Source of the DNA: Gnetum montanum
Taxonomy: Eukaryota > Streptophyta > Gnetopsida > Gnetales > Gnetaceae
DNA length: 64,000 nucleotides
Direction of reading: 5' to 3'
NCBI GenBank assembly: GCA_015680685.1
Contig: MNCI01009437.1
Span: 119,605-183,604 of the forward strand
Positions within the stretch are counted from its first letter, which is position 1; every line of letters starts with the position of its first letter. The position numbers and the translations under genes are program-made. The notes beneath the pieces were generated by a model. It was not told where the DNA came from, searched no databases, and was given only the letters and a program-made list of their open reading frames with translations. This document shows, in pieces, positions 10,776-23,165 of the stretch.

Positions 10776-13338
10776 ATGAAGAAAAAGCTGGCAAGTGAGA
10801 CGATGGCTCTCAGGAAAGAACGCAAACACCTAGCACTTGCCAAGGTTGACAAAGTGAAAGAAACCCTAGGGCATGTGTCACAGGCATGCATTGCAGTGCG
10901 AGAGGGGACATCATTGGCCCAGTAGGTTGTTATGCTTTCTCTATTTTCTTATGCTTCTATTATTATTTTTGCTTTCCTTGTTTTTGTTTCTGCAATTTTG
11001 GTTTTGTAATCTTTGTTTTCTGTCATCATGTTGTCATTATTTTGGCCCTTATGCTATCACTATTGCCATTTCATCCACAACGGACATACAGACGCTACGC
11101 TAAGGTTGCACGCAATATCACCCAAACCACCATCACTGCGGATGCCATTGCCATAGAGGTTTGGACAATTTGAGCCACTTAGCATGCAAATAGTGTAGCG
11201 TATGACCCTTAGTAGGGTTTGACCATGCGCATGATGTAATAGTCTAACACGTGTTCTGTCACAGCGTGATGCTAATCACTTTGTCAAGCAGATTTTTTGA
11301 ACAAATGCATTGTATTAAATTCCTCTTTGTTTATAGATTTTCCTTTAGTTTTTTTGTTGCTACACTAAGCTAATTCTGCTACGCTATTGCCTTCATATTT
11401 TTTGCTACGCTATGTGCATGAAGAGAATCATGCTACACTATCTGCTAAAATGCTAGTTTTGCTATGCTATATTTGAACTCCACTTGAACATATCATTAAT
11501 AGTTGCTATTTTGTTGTGTAGGGTGGCGTTAAGGAAAATCTTGATTATCCTAGAAATCATAGGGGTCCTATGCTGTGTAAGCAAACTAGTGGCCAATGTC
11601 CCTCTACCCCATGCACATGTGGGGTAGTAGGAAATCTGGTTCCAGGAAGGAGCACAGGACTTCCTACAATTTCTCCTCTAGCGCTTCAGTGTGATTGTTT
11701 GGTCACACTTGGTAGAGGAGGTAGCTTCCACCATAACAGAAACCCTGCTACCTGGGGCAAATTGGGGTTTTCTGAGATTTTTGACTAATAGAGCGATTAG
11801 CAGAAGGCAAGGAGAAGGATCCAGTCAATGCCCTAGATATTTGAGGTGTTTGGCCTAGATCTGGGAGATGCCTGAGTATAATTGCTACCATCCCTACAAC
11901 ACTTTGTTTATTGTGTATCACATGGGAACATGCTTCCAAAACCCACAAGAAACCATTTATAGTGTTGGAGAATGCATTTTGTAGCCATGTTCCACTACCC
12001 TATGCAATGTTTGCTACACTAGAAAAATGTTAACAGCATGTTTTTGCTACCAGGATTTTCATCAACAAGAATGTGCTTCACAACGATACGGATGTGTTGG
12101 CCTTAGCACAGATGGAGATGCGGGAGTTTTCTTCTATTGAGAATATGCACAAAGGTGTCATAGGCCAATGCAGGGGTGAGTACAAAACCTACCCAACCTG
12201 GTATTCCAAACTCTATGACAGATGCAAAGAATCTGGTTGGTTGGATGAGGGATCGGCACCCTTTAAACCAATCACCATTGAAGATGTCTTGGTTGATCTT
12301 CTGCCATTTCCATCACCATTTAAACATGGTAAGCTAAATAGTAAGTTACTACATGTTCGAGTGTCATTCCTATTTTTTTGGCTACTTATGCTTTGCCTAA
12401 CTTATTTTTTTCTTTCTTGTTTTTTTGTGTTTTTTGTGTTTTTGTGTTTTTGTGCAAACTTCTATAGGGATGAAGAAGTCCTAGGAGGTGATGGTGATAA
12501 CCTCTGGGCATCAAGAGACCAACATCTACTTCAAGTATGAAAAGGTAAATGATAGCCAATGTTGGATATGTAGCATGGCCTTGGAATCCCTAATCAAGCA
12601 CCTTCAAGATGCTAGGCTCATGGATTTGTTCTTGGCCCCAAATACAAGCATCCCTACCACTAAGATGCTCACCTTAGTAGACTCCTTTTTTGAAAAGGAA
12701 AAATTCTTCCACACACATATACATAGTGTGCAAGTGGTCCTTGAAATCAATGACCAGCTATTTGCAGACCTTTTCGGTGTCCCTGCTAATGGCCTCCATG
12801 TAGGGTCAAAGACCAAGAAAGAGGTGAATTCTTAGAGGGAGGACATTGAGGAGTGGCTAGGGGTTGCAAAAGGGTGAAAGGGGATCCCAATGGAGAAGGT
12901 CAAATTGAGAGCCACTAAAGATGTTTATCCCATCTTTCATCCCCATGCTTTCCCCTAGCTACTTTCCCAAGGAAAGATCATTGGGATTGAGCAAGCTTGG
13001 GTGATGCAGGAGGTCATGGAAGAGGGGGCTCGCTACAACTAAGCTAGGCATCTATGCAAGGGCCTACAAATTGAAGTGGTCATGCTTCATAAGAAGCAAG
13101 AGTCTCATTTCAATGTGCACCATGCCTTTTACATAGCCTTCTTGTAACATTTTGTGGAGTTTTTGGTAGTCTGTGGGAATGGAGTCTGGGTTGTGAAAGA
13201 TCGTAACTAGATTTCCAAACAGTGGATCTACCAAATCCTCTAGAGCACTCGAGCCCAAGATCCCCTAAAAGCTATTGGGGAGTCATTTTCTATGATGACT
13301 AAGGATCAGTTGGCCTGCAATTTCCATAACTTGGGAGA
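10776..13338 (+). pseudogene. Antisense multi-exon gene of element A, exons 1-4a
   Basis: Exon 1 runs from ATG 10776 (or in-frame 10803) to 10921 with donor gtaggt. Exon 2 is 11522 to about 11962, exon 3 is 12054-12328 (donor gtaagc), and exon 4 starts at 12468 and is cut at 13338 by element B. From ATG 10803, exon 1 is 119 nt, and exon 3 is 275 nt: exactly the lengths in B. Joining exons 1 to 2 and 3 to 4 keeps frame. Exon 2 encodes a short hydrophobic stretch (ILIILEIIGVLCCV). Exon 4 carries ETNIYFKYE and LFGVPANGLHVG. Damage includes a TAG soon after exon 4 begins, a TAG in exon 2 and loss of exon 2's donor. The function is unknown. Confidence 0.78.
13334..13338. repeat. Target-site duplication of element B, left copy (ggaga)
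   Basis: It is identical to 30937-30941. The uninterrupted C copy has a single ggaga at the same point of exon 4 (about 929), which confirms the insertion site. Confidence 0.92.
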
Positions 13339-14721
13339 TGTAACGACGGAAAATGTCGATCACTGGAAATACCGAACAAAAGTTCGTGTACACAGTTTTA
13401 ACCCTGGATCCGTGCGAGGACCGTGCTAGAGAGAAAACGAATCCGAGGTGCCCTGAATGGCCTTTTCAATCAAATAGGGACTTACTTGATCAGTAAAAAT
13501 TTTTGTGATATTTGGATAATAGAATGATGGATCTTTACGGGAAGATATGATATTGTTAACTTAGCAGGTAATTGAAAACAATGAAATAGATTTATGAAAA
13601 TTTGCAAGATTCGTATAGATGAGGCACAAGAGATCAGATTTAGAACGCAGGAAATCCCAAGATCTGGGATTCACCTCATGAACAAAGTATATTTAATATA
13701 ACTATTACAAGAAGACTTCGATCTAGGCGAAGCATGTGCCAATAACAAGAAAAAACTGTTCAAAGATGAAGCAAGCAAAGGTTGATCTACCTTGTTCTAG
13801 CGGTGTACAAGGGAGCTGGTCTAAAGTAGAATGTCTATCAACCTGCTATTCCTAACTAGAGATTCTTGCCAATTACCTTTGATATTCCTGTGATTACTAA
13901 TCCTCTTTGTTCTCTTATCAAAGGCTGTCAACAATTATCAACAGAAGTGAAACATCGCTCACAGAGAAAATTCATTCAATCTTAGGAGAAATTTTTGTCC
14001 CCTTTTTGGTCTTTGTCAAGTGGAGCATTTATAAGGTTAGGACCAAGTGAAAGACATAGTTTAGATGACACATGTCCTGAATTCGCAAAATGTCATTGAC
14101 TTGATGTGATGGTTGTTGAAGCTTGTGGTGCCACACCACCTTACGCCCTAAAGTGTAACACAGTGTAAACTGCTCTTGTTGGAGCTTTGGCAACATGCGA
14201 TTTCTTGATTACACTACAATACATTGGAGAGTGTATTGCACTGCATGGACTACTGATTCTTGTACTATGCCATTTCTATCTATGCTTGTATTATGCTGCA
14301 TCATACTAGATTACACTATACTATGCTAGATTACGCTTCATAGCGTAATTCAATGTAAAACAGTGTACTTGCAAAAAATTGAAATCTTGCTAAAGCTTTT
14401 GGGCATTTTCCATCCTTGATGTTGTGGTGGATTTCTTTCTAACATTACGCTGCATTATGCCATTTTTTGTAATGCAGCGTAATATGCCAAAAACCTAAGG
14501 TTCTCGAAACATAGATAATTTGCAAAGTTGAAAGCTTTCCACTGTGCACCCGTCGTTTTGCTCTATCTTCTGGAATTCATTTGTGCTGTGCCACGTAGTG
14601 TGGCAGGATAGGCTTTTAATCTAAAAAGGAACTTGTTGTGCCACGCCTTGTTGCAACCCTTTGCCTAAATCACCAGCTTTTTACTAAACCACCGAGGCCT
14701 CGATATTTTCATGGTGTTTCA
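13339..14721 (-). repeat. 3' LTR of element B
   Basis: 1383 bp, starting tgtaac and ending gtttca on the plus strand, and equal in length to the partner at 29554-30936. A minus-strand TATA box is at 14027-14036. The U3 part contains palindromic motifs of a different flavour from A (attacgc...gcgtaat near 14331-14348 and gcattacgctg variants). Its terminus matches A's LTRs, so the two belong to one superfamily. Confidence 0.93.
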
Positions 14722-14734
14722 ATGGCCCCTCTTT
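14722..14734 (-). other. Polypurine tract of element B
   Basis: The minus strand reads AAAGAGGGGCCAT directly before the 3' LTR. It primes plus-strand DNA synthesis in LTR elements. Confidence 0.82.
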
Positions 14735-15949
14735 GTTGACATTTAGAGGGCTTGCCCGAAAGACATCGACAAAGAATACGAAACACTTGAAAGGTAAAGG
14801 AATCAACAGTGTCTATCAAAGACTACTTAAATGTCATCTTTTGAAACTTAGAAGTGCGAGGATGGAGGGCCATAGGGTATAGGAGGGATCTTACAGGAGT
14901 TAGAGATGGTAGGTTCAGGGAAGACTCAAATGCATGAACATGAAGCTTTTCCAAACAAGTCATTACGTCCTTTCACTAATGTGTTTACGAAAGGTTACAT
15001 CAACATACTGCATATGGGGGGCTTGCAAGGATGAGTTGTGTTATGCCTACATGGCTTGGATGAGTTATTTTACATCCATTTTTCCAAGTGTTACCCCCTA
15101 TGCTTTTTTTTTTTTTGAAAAAATGCAAATTGCATCCCACAAGGCAAGCTGCATTACGCCTGTTCATGGACATGATGATGCAAAAGGATTGACTTAATTC
15201 TCACGTTCTGTACAAGTAGAGACAAAGGTAAGGATAAGAAAAGAGGAAAACAAAGTAAAGCATCTGATAGAGGGAGAGATAAGGTTTGCACTTCTAAGTA
15301 GCTAGGCTAGTTTGAGCAGCCACCTCAGAACGCCAGAACACCTCACCTTCCAATGAAAGTGTTCTCGATCAATGCTGTCGTAACAAGTAACCTACCAAAC
15401 ATAACAAAGAACAAAGACCTAGAAACAAATGTCTAGATTGCTAAGGAGGGAGGCTTTTGAAACAAGTATCATCCAAAGCGACAAGGAGAGTGTAGACCAT
15501 TGAAATAGGGACCATAGCAAGAAGCAAGGATGCTAATGTTGATCCTGTAGTTCATAAAGTTGCCTTTGATAAACAGATTCATCTTGCTCAAGGACTGTGC
15601 AAAGAACATGTTAGATGAATATGCTAAGCCAGAATCTGGTGATAGCGATGGATGGAGGCTTCTGAGACTATGGATGGTCGTAGTTTCTTCAAAGCCCCAA
15701 GCGGTGAAGTTGATCCCAGGAGCTGCAACTACGAAATGGCTATTGTAGCAACATCTCTGAGGGGTTAGTAGTATGCCTTTCGACATTTCTAAGGAATCAG
15801 TAGGATGCCAATGGGGTAATGATGTTGCCTCTATTCCAACACCTTACCTGCTCTATCTGGTAGGGATGCAGTGCAAGACTGATCATGCTCACTTGCTTCA
15901 TGGATTTCCCATTGAAAAATTCCATTTTTGGGTCCTGGTTCACCATTGT
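14735..15949 (-). other. Long 3' untranslated region of element B
   Basis: No coding sequence is recognised. It is partly alignable to the same region of A (4489-5832) and contains a T-run at 15107-15116. Small ORFs in it are not conserved between copies. Confidence 0.5.
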
Positions 15950-16350
15950 TGCTAGTTTTAAGTCTCAACAGACCGTGGTCCCAGTTTAACGTCTGGGAAA
16001 ACTGAAATCTACTAGTTTTACATCGTAGCGGATAGTGGATAAGCTATTTTATGGTCCTAGTAGACCGTGCTATGGGTGTCAGTTTTATGTCGTGACCTAG
16101 GGACAAGTCTGTGCTAGTTTAGTATCTTAGCAAATGTGTGCTTACCTTGCCAGTTTCACATCATGGAGGATGGTCAGAATCTTTGCTAGTTTAGTGTCTT
16201 GGCGGATGCATGCAAGAACTACCAGTTTTATGTCATAGCAAATGTTTACAACTTTGCCAATTTTACGTCGTAGCGGACGTTTACAAATTTGCTAGTTTTA
16301 TGTCATACCAGACGTTTACAACTTTGCCAGTTTTACGTTGTAGCAGATTT
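15950..16350. repeat. Hairpin-unit array downstream of integrase (element B)
   Basis: About a dozen units with anchor (c)agtttta. Clear stems are ACGTC-gtagcg-GACGT (about 16265), ATC-gtagcg-GAT (about 16022), and GGTC-ctagta-GACC (about 16053). The position relative to integrase is the same as in A. Confidence 0.72.
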
Positions 16351-16380
16351 TTGTTACCTAAGTTTGAGCCAAGCCAATGC

Positions 16381-17790
16381 TTAGATGTGGTACCACTTTA
16401 GATACAGATGATTCATTGGATTTGGTAGCTCGTTGCCATAGATATCTGCTAACTTGAATGCTCCATTACTGTACGCGCTGATGACCAAGAAAGGGCCTTC
16501 CCAGTTTACAGAGAACTTGCCTACTGGTTCATGAATGGCCTTGAGAACTAAGTCTCCCTTCTTGATCGGTTGTTGGTGCAAATTGTGCCAATGCTTTTGT
16601 CTTTTTTTGTCCTCATATCTTTCAATGGTGTCAAGCATTTGAATACGCTTCTCCTCTACTGAGTCCAAATCCATGATTCTAGACTCGTTGTGTTGAGTCT
16701 CATTTATAACTATGTAGAGGACCATCCGCAATGAGGGAACTTGTAATTCCAAGGGTAACACTGCTTTGGATCCATAGACTAGGCTATATGGCATCCTGTC
16801 TGTAGTTGTTCTGTAGGTCGTACGATATGCCCATAGCACGTAGAGGATCTTTTCATGCCATCATTTTTTGTTATCATTGAGCATCTTCAGAAGTAGATTG
16901 ATAATAACCATGTTTGTCACTTCTACTTGACCATTTTCTTGTGGGTAATAGGGTGAGGAAAAAGATTGCTTGATATCAAGATTATTGCAAAAAGATCTGG
17001 TTTCTATGCTACTAAATTGTGATCCATTATTAGTCACAATAGTTATAGGAAGTCCAAATCTGGTTACAATATTTTCTAAGATGAAATGGAAAACCTATTG
17101 AGACGTAATCTTCCGTAGGGGAATAGCCTTGACCCACTTCATGAAATACTCAGTGGTGGTGATAATGAAGCTATGTCCTACGAAAGATTTGGGTGCGATG
17201 GGACCTATGATATCTAGTCCTCATCGTTGGAATGGCCAAGTGATCTGTGTAGTGTGCAACTCAGTTGGTGACATGTGTATTAGATTTGCGTAACGCTAGC
17301 ACATGTCACATGTATTAACCTTGACAAGGCAGTCTTTTTCCATGTATGGCCAATAATACCCTAGGCATCTGATTTAAGCAGCCATTGCTCGCAGGGCTAC
17401 GTGTCCTTTGCACAGCCCCTCGTGGACTTCATTAACTATTCACTGTGCTTGGTCACTGTTAACACAGGTAAGAAATACCCCATCAAAAGAGCATCTATAG
17501 AGAGTACTATCTCCAAAGATGACATATTTCCTGGCACGCTTGCGCACTGCATCAATTTGTGCATGTGTTAGCTCGTGTGGTGGTTTGCCATGCAGAAGGT
17601 AAGTGTCAATGTCATCGTACCATTCTATCATTCCTCCTACATTTAATGTAGAAATCTATGCCGCTTGAATGACAAGATTTGTACATTCTATCATTAAAGT
17701 GGGCCAAGTGGCAAACAAGTGTGGTGGCACGTTTAGTGCCAGTGTTGCTAGTGCATCGGCAATAGTGTTTTCGTTACGCGGCACATGTTG
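16381..17790 (-). pseudogene. Integrase of element B
   Basis: Minus strand: HHCC zinc region (about 17430-17320), catalytic core with GLDIIGPI (about 17210), the second acidic position in VTNNGSQF (about 17030) where Asp has become Asn, and ENGQVEVTN (catalytic Glu, about 16930). The clean C-terminal segment (16381-16839) has NLWAYRTT-like and YSLVYGSKAVLPLE motifs and ends HLYLKWYHI before a stop, the natural end of pol. Stops occur in the core. The Asp-to-Asn change alone should abolish catalysis. Confidence 0.9.
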
Positions 17791-17799
17791 GGCATCGAT

Positions 17800-18120
17800 C
17801 ATCACAAATTATTTTAGGAGATCTTTAGCCATATCGTAGTAGGGTTGTAGATGCACAGCTTTGCAGGCGTAGACTCTCATGATTTGATTGATGATGAACA
17901 TGAAATCGCCTCGGATCGCCAAGTGTTGAACATTGAGTTCTTTGGCTCTCAATAATCCTCTGAGAAGCCCCTCATACTCTACCACATTGTTCATACAATG
18001 GAAGGCCAGGCAATAAGCCAATGGATGCACATCCTCAGGGGTAAGCATAATGATAGAAGTAGCACTATTGCCTCTAGTAGTTGAAGCTCCATCAAAGTAT
18101 AACGTTGCTTCGAGGCCTAT
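17800..18120 (-). pseudogene. Archaeal-type RNase H domain of element B
   Basis: LYFDGAS, NNVVEYEGLLRGL and RGDFMFIINQI mark the three acidic positions of the second RNase H, as in A (where the third reads RGDSQLVVNQI). The clean stretch is 17809-18048. A stop near 17808 separates it from integrase. Confidence 0.82.
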
Positions 18121-18179
18121 TAATACAAGGCTTAAACTGTGTACATGCTCATTCGGGAACTCTGGCTATATTGTAGCTT

Positions 18180-19858
18180 GATCATTAATCAGCGATGTTG
18201 CTAACTGGTTAGCTATAGCCTAGCCTTTGGTGGATGACTGGCCAACATAATGTAAATCAAACTCAGCCATGATAGCTTTCCAATGAGCTATCCTACTACT
18301 TTCATACAAGTTGTTGGAGATAGCCCGTAGAACTTTGCTTTTATAAATTATGTTGACCTGACTACGGAAAAGATAATGCCTATATTTTTTAAGTGCGAAA
18401 ACTAATGCCAAATAGTTACGCTCCACTTCGTTATACCTTGTTTCGTATGCAAATAGAGCGTGACTAAGGTAATAGATAGGGGCTTCTGACCCATCATTCC
18501 TTTTCTAGCAAAGTAACACAGCTATAGACACGTTCGAGTTAGATAGATAAATGTAGAAAGGTTGATCCCTTTATGGTGGGAAAACCATTGGTAAATATCA
18601 TAGCTCCTTTTTTAAGTTGTCAAATGCACGTTGGCAATCATCGGTCCATTTGAAATTAACACCCTTCTTAAGAAGGTGTTGCATGGGATGTAATTTGTCT
18701 GTTAATCTCAAACTGAACCGCCTGATGAACTGTAGTCTACCTTGCAACCTACATAGTTCTCTGAGGTTTGTAGGTGGTGTTAAATCAACGATGGCTTTGA
18801 CCTTGTCGAGGTCGACTCGAATGCCAACCTCTGATACTACAAACCCCAACATGCATCCGATTTTGACCAAATACACATTTCTTTGGGTTACGCCGTAAGT
18901 CATGTTTGAAACATCATTTAAGGACTAACTCTAGGTCTTCTGAATGATCTTCTGACTTTATAGATTTGATAGCTATGTCATCTACGTAGTCGTTCAATCT
19001 CCCTAAGAGATAATCGCTAAAGATGTATGTCATAGCTCGTTGGTACGTTGCTTCTGCATTTTTTAACCCAAAAGGCATCATAGTGTAACAAAAGGTTCCC
19101 CAGGGTGTCATGAATGTCATAGTCAATTAATGTTCTAGATTAATACAAATTTGATTATAGCCTAAAAAGCCATCCATAAATGACAAGAGTGCATGATCAA
19201 CTGTTGTGTCAATCAGTTAGTCGATACTCGGTAACAGGAAATTGTTCTTAATCATAGCTTTGTTCAAATCCCGGAAGTCTATGCAAATGTGTATGTCTCC
19301 CATTTTCTTAGATACAACTACGATGTTGGACACCCAGTCTGAGTAATCAACCACGTGAATGAAACCAACCTGATATAGCTTGGTGATTTCATTACGCACT
19401 GCTAGTGCGATTTTTGACTTAATCTTTCGTGCCTTCTATCTAATTGGTTTGATGCATAGGTCTAAGATTATGTTGTGCTGTATTAATCTCGGGTTTAAAC
19501 CCAGCATGTCTTCATATGACCACGCGAATATAGCAGCATTGTTTTGGAGAACTCGTGTTATGTCACTTTGCATCTGTTGGTCTAGGAGAGAACTAACCCT
19601 AAGAGTTTTATTTTCACCCTTGTGCGTAACCACAAGGACCTCATTGAGAGGGTCCTCGGTTACATCACTAGCCTCCAGGTCGAGTGTTCGGGCCAAATGG
19701 TCTGGCCAGTCTAGGGATCTTTCCAATGTTTCTATGGTTGCATCATAAAGGGAAAGGTTTGTTCCTACTAGCGTGTGATTGAACTATTTAATGATCTTCC
19801 CATGTGGCCCTGTCAAGGCTAAGGGTACGGATAAAGCTGCGTACATTTGCAAATGGCC
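18180..19858 (-). pseudogene. Reverse transcriptase and first RNase H of element B
   Basis: Read on the minus strand from a strong splice-acceptor-like site at 19859-19860. The leader includes LALTGPHGKII and FAWSYEDMLGLNP, followed by RT with the LNKAMIKN stretch (about 19265), FMTPWGTFCYTMMPFGLKNA (about 19090) and YVDDIAIKS (about 18980). MLGFVVSEVGI, the LQGRLQFIRRF connection and RNase H with YLALVFALKKYRHYLF (about 18400) complete it. These motifs place it in the Tat/Ogre branch. YVDD is intact, but several TAG stops and a frame change near 18900 break the ORF. Confidence 0.92.
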
Positions 19859-19880
19859 CTGCAAAATTGCCAAAATGAAA
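19859..19880 (-). promoter_or_regulatory. 3' splice acceptor before the RT half of element B
   Basis: The minus strand reads ggcaattttgcag|ggcc. Immediately downstream the RT leader is open in the correct frame (GHLQMYAALSVPLAL). Element A has cattttTgcaag at the equivalent spot near 9945-9955. Ogre elements are known to splice out an intron between protease and RT, so this fits the family. The matching 5' donor after protease (perhaps ccg|gtaaat near 25563) is uncertain. Confidence 0.6.
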
Positions 19881-19964
19881 CTTGTTACATTTTTTTTCTG
19901 CCAATCTATTAAATGATAAAAAAAAATTTGTTTTTGCATCAGAATTGCATGTTAAAGAAGTTTC

Positions 19965-19995
19965 CAGTTTAAGGTCTTAGTGGACCATTACAAAT
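19965..19995. repeat. Residual hairpin unit between RT and antisense gene (element B)
   Basis: cagtttaaggtc-ttagtg-gacc forms a GGTC/GACC stem with a 6-nt loop. The fuller array at this place is in A (10074-10520). Confidence 0.5.
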
Positions 19996-20311
19996 ACGCA
20001 TAGTTTGTAAAAGGAAATGACGAGCAAGGCTTCCTAGATGTTAGTGTATGAAATAGGATGAAAGATGTAACGTGGCATGTCTAGCATGTTGAAATAATTG
20101 GATTTGAAATTTTGTACATACCATAGTTAATGCGACCAGATTACGAGGTGATAAGCTATGTATTATTTTAAGGTTGTTTTAGATTGTAACTCGTGCGATA
20201 TCTATGAAATTAATGCCCTAATCTTTGTGTTCCATGTCATACTGACACTAGCATTTTGGGAAAGTTCCACATCGATCGAGTAGAAAGAATTAGTTAGTTT
20301 CAAGCATTTTT

Positions 20312-20320
20312 TTTATACAC
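20312..20320 (+). promoter_or_regulatory. Degenerate TATA-like site upstream of antisense gene (element B)
   Basis: tttatacac lies about 125 bp before the exon 1 ATG, aligned with the good TATA box of A at 10661. It is weak on its own; the support is positional. Confidence 0.35.
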
Positions 20321-20440
20321 CAGTGGTTCATACTCAAGACAGGTTACCGATATCGCAAATTTGGATCCAGCTATAGCAAAAAGGGAGCGTAAGCAAAGTG
20401 TGAGCAGATGACTTTACGAAGATTTTGTTCGATTGCAGCC

Positions 20441-20559
20441 ATGGCACCAAAGGTCAAAGGAAAGAATGCCAAGTTGGCCAGGATTGACAAAGTGGAAGAG
20501 AGTCTGCAGTGGGCTTCACAGGCTAGAGTAGAGGCTCGGGAAGTTACTCCGCTTAACCG
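20441..20559 (+). CDS. Exon 1 of B antisense gene
   Basis: ATG GCA CCA AAG opens a 39-codon Lys/Arg-rich segment (MAPKVKGKNAKLARIDKVEE...). It is preceded by an acceptor-like gattgcag at 20431-20438, so a 5' UTR intron is possible. Donor ccg|gtaagt is at 20560. The 119-nt length equals that of A's exon 1 measured from 10803. Confidence 0.7.
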
Positions 20560-21026
20560 GTAAGTCACTATTGTCACATTTGTTACAACGTCATAGTTAT
20601 TTTTATTTTGAATATGCATGTTGCACCGAGCATTAATGTTTGTTTACGTGAGATGGGCTATTGTGGTTTGACAAACTTTGTATTCTTATGAAAGTTTAGT
20701 GAGTATGGAGTAATGTTGTGTAGATGTAATATATAGTTGGAAAAAATATAAGTACTGTATCCATGTGTGGTGTAATCGGAGTCCTATTTTCTTTTCTTTT
20801 TTATCGTTTGTAATAGTTATCTGGTACACTAGGGTAATATGCAGTGTTGCTTTCATCATCGTTGTCAAGGACAGACCTTGAGCTGTTGCAAGGGTTTGGG
20901 TGATTTTGGTCATGCATCTCTAGTGTACTCTGTAATTTTCTAAGAATCATGCGAACCCTAGTGTAGCGTGATGAATTTTTCTATCTAAATAGTTTGTCTG
21001 ACAGTAATACATTTTTTATCGTACAG

Positions 21027-21476
21027 TATTATGCTAAAGCTTGTCCTAATTGTTTTGAACATCATGGGCATTCTATGCTGCATTCATGTTCCCGTGGCCA
21101 ATGTTCCTCCTCCTCATGCTCATATAAAGGAGGAAGCGATATGGTTCCGAAGGGGCGTGTGGGATTTTTTGCAATTTTTGCTTTGTAATTACAGCGTAAT
21201 CATCTGGTCACATCTACCAGGCGATGAAGCTACCACCATTTTAGAGATGCTATTGGTTGGCTCGACACAGAGAATCTTGGCATTTCTGTTAGATGGTGCG
21301 ATCAAAACTATGTGGGTGCAAGACCGTGAACAGAGTGCTAGGGGTTTAAGGCATTTACACTGGATCTGGGAGATGCCCAAGTTTAATTGTTATCACACCT
21401 ATAACACTCTATTCATGGCTCATCATCTCACAACCTACTTCCAGAATCCCCCTGGTACCGTGCATTACCCAAGCGG
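21027..21476 (+). CDS. Exon 2 of B antisense gene
   Basis: Acceptor tcgtacag ends at 21026. The split codon CG|T continues exon 1 in frame. The exon encodes a hydrophobic stretch (LVLIVLNIMGILCCI) and a conserved VANVPPPHAH motif shared with A. It stays open for 150 codons to donor gcgg|gtaagt at 21477, with no stop. Confidence 0.75.
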
Positions 21477-21563
21477 GTAAGTTTCATTTCGCTTTGCAAT
21501 ATTGTAATGTGCTAACTACTATTTAGATGCGTATTGAGCGTAAAGAGGTTATCTATGGTATAG

Positions 21564-21838
21564 ATTTTTTATCAATGAAAGCAGCCTTCTGGGCAATAAT
21601 GATACATTGTCATTGGCCAAAAGGGCTATAGGGGAGCTTACCTCTATCAGCAACGTACGGGCTGTCGTCATGGAACAACTAGCATTCGAGATCCTAGAAT
21701 ACCCTACCCGTTACGTCAACTTCTTTTCTAGATGCAAGAAGCTCGGATGGCTGGATAGGGAGTGGACTTTGGACCCTCCCCTTACCATTGCAGATGTGTG
21801 AAGGAAAATTCCTCCGTTTCCTTTACCTTTCAGGCCTG
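21564..21838 (+). CDS. Exon 3 of B antisense gene
   Basis: Acceptor ggtatag, donor cctg|gtaagc. The 275-nt length equals that of A's exon 3. It encodes FFINESSLLG ... YVNFFSRCKKLGWLD, matching IFINKNVL ... WYSKLYDRCKESGWLD of A. A TGA at 21799-21801 is a point stop near the end. Confidence 0.75.
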
Positions 21839-21952
21839 GTAAGCTTTATCATGATGATGAATTGCATCAATGTTATCAGTTGGTGATGATGTATAAAGTC
21901 GTTTCATTTTTTTTCTTACTACCTCGACTTACCTATTGTTTCATGTTAGCAG

Positions 21953-23002
21953 TCAGGGAATCATGGGAGATTACGATCATGGCCTCCAGCTGTGAGGCCA
22001 ATAGTCTCTTCTTCTATTATGGTGATATAAAGGAGACCCAATGTTGGCTCAGCCATAGAGCGGCCCCGATTTTAGCAACCAATAACCTTCGGGAGGCTAG
22101 ACCAATGGACCTTTTCTTAGCCATAACCCCTGATGCTACTATAGATGAAATGTTGACCCTAGTTAACTCCTTCAGCGAATAAGCTGAGCATCTCTACATA
22201 CGCATGTGTAATGTGTGCATAAATTTTGACATTGATGCTCAACTATTTGCTGATCTCTTCGGCATTCCCTCCGATGATTTTCCTATAGATGAAAAATCAA
22301 AGAGGAGTGTCAAGTACCAGCAAGAGATAGAGGAGTGGCTAGGGGTTAAGAAGGAAGTCCAGGAAATCCCTGCTGAAAGGATCAAGTTGGAGGTAGCCCA
22401 TACTATTTACCCCCTTTTTTGGACCTAGACCTTCCCTAAGACACTCTCGTAAGAGAGATTCCTCACCATCGAGCAGGCCTGAATTATGCGAGAGGTCCTA
22501 GTGGAGGGGACACGATTCAACTAGGCGAGCTATTTTGCCAAAGGCTTCCACATTGAGGTGGTTAGGCTTCGCAAGAAGCTTGAGTCCCATTTCAATGTGC
22601 ATTTCACCTTCTTCATAGCTTGTTTCCAACGTTTTTCCAAATTTCTGGTAGTCTAGAGGAATGGGCTCTGGGTGCAATAAGACTATAGCCAAATTTCCAA
22701 TCCATGGATTTCCCATGTCTTTGGCACTATCCAATCGCAAGACCCTCCTGAAGGGATTAGGGAGTCACTGTTGGTAACAACTAGAAGTATGGTGGCACCT
22801 CAAACCTAGGGCCAAGATAGCATGGGTGGGGTGCCTCCCTCTTATGTTGGCGATGTATCGAGCAAGAAGCGTCTGGTCATCGAGATAGTGGATTCATCAG
22901 TGCCATGAAAAAAGCCTCATTTGACCAAGGAATCTTCCGAACTAGCGGGTGGCATGGGGAAGAAAATCCAAATCAGGTTTCAAAGGAGTAATCCTCCAGG
23001 TG
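21953..23002 (+). CDS. Exon 4 of B antisense gene (largest exon)
   Basis: Acceptor catgttagcag. The frame continues into SWEITIMASSCEANSLFFYYG and ETQCWLSH. Conserved blocks among A, B and C are MDLFLAI.P, LFG(I/V)P.(D/N).(F/L), IEEWLGV and a basic block near KLHKK/RKKLESHFNV. The LFGVP..GLPVG block recalls a plant-mobile-domain signature, at low confidence. About nine in-frame stops. Donor ggtg|gtaagt is at 23003. Confidence 0.68.
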
Positions 23003-23165
23003 GTAAGTGGTGAAATGTACCAATGGTCATGATTTATGTAGAGACACCGTTACATAGCATAATATTCGTTGAACAAAAGTGAAATCTTATGTTAACTAGC
23101 TATGTTACATGACAACAAAGGAAAGGGTTGTGGAATAGTTAACCCCTGAAATAGGGCTATAGTCT

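Noticed and set aside
10873-11173. Open frames rich in Phe, Cys, Leu and Tyr that look like a membrane protein
   Set aside because: They fall in the T-rich intron after exon 1 of A's antisense gene and are not conserved in B.
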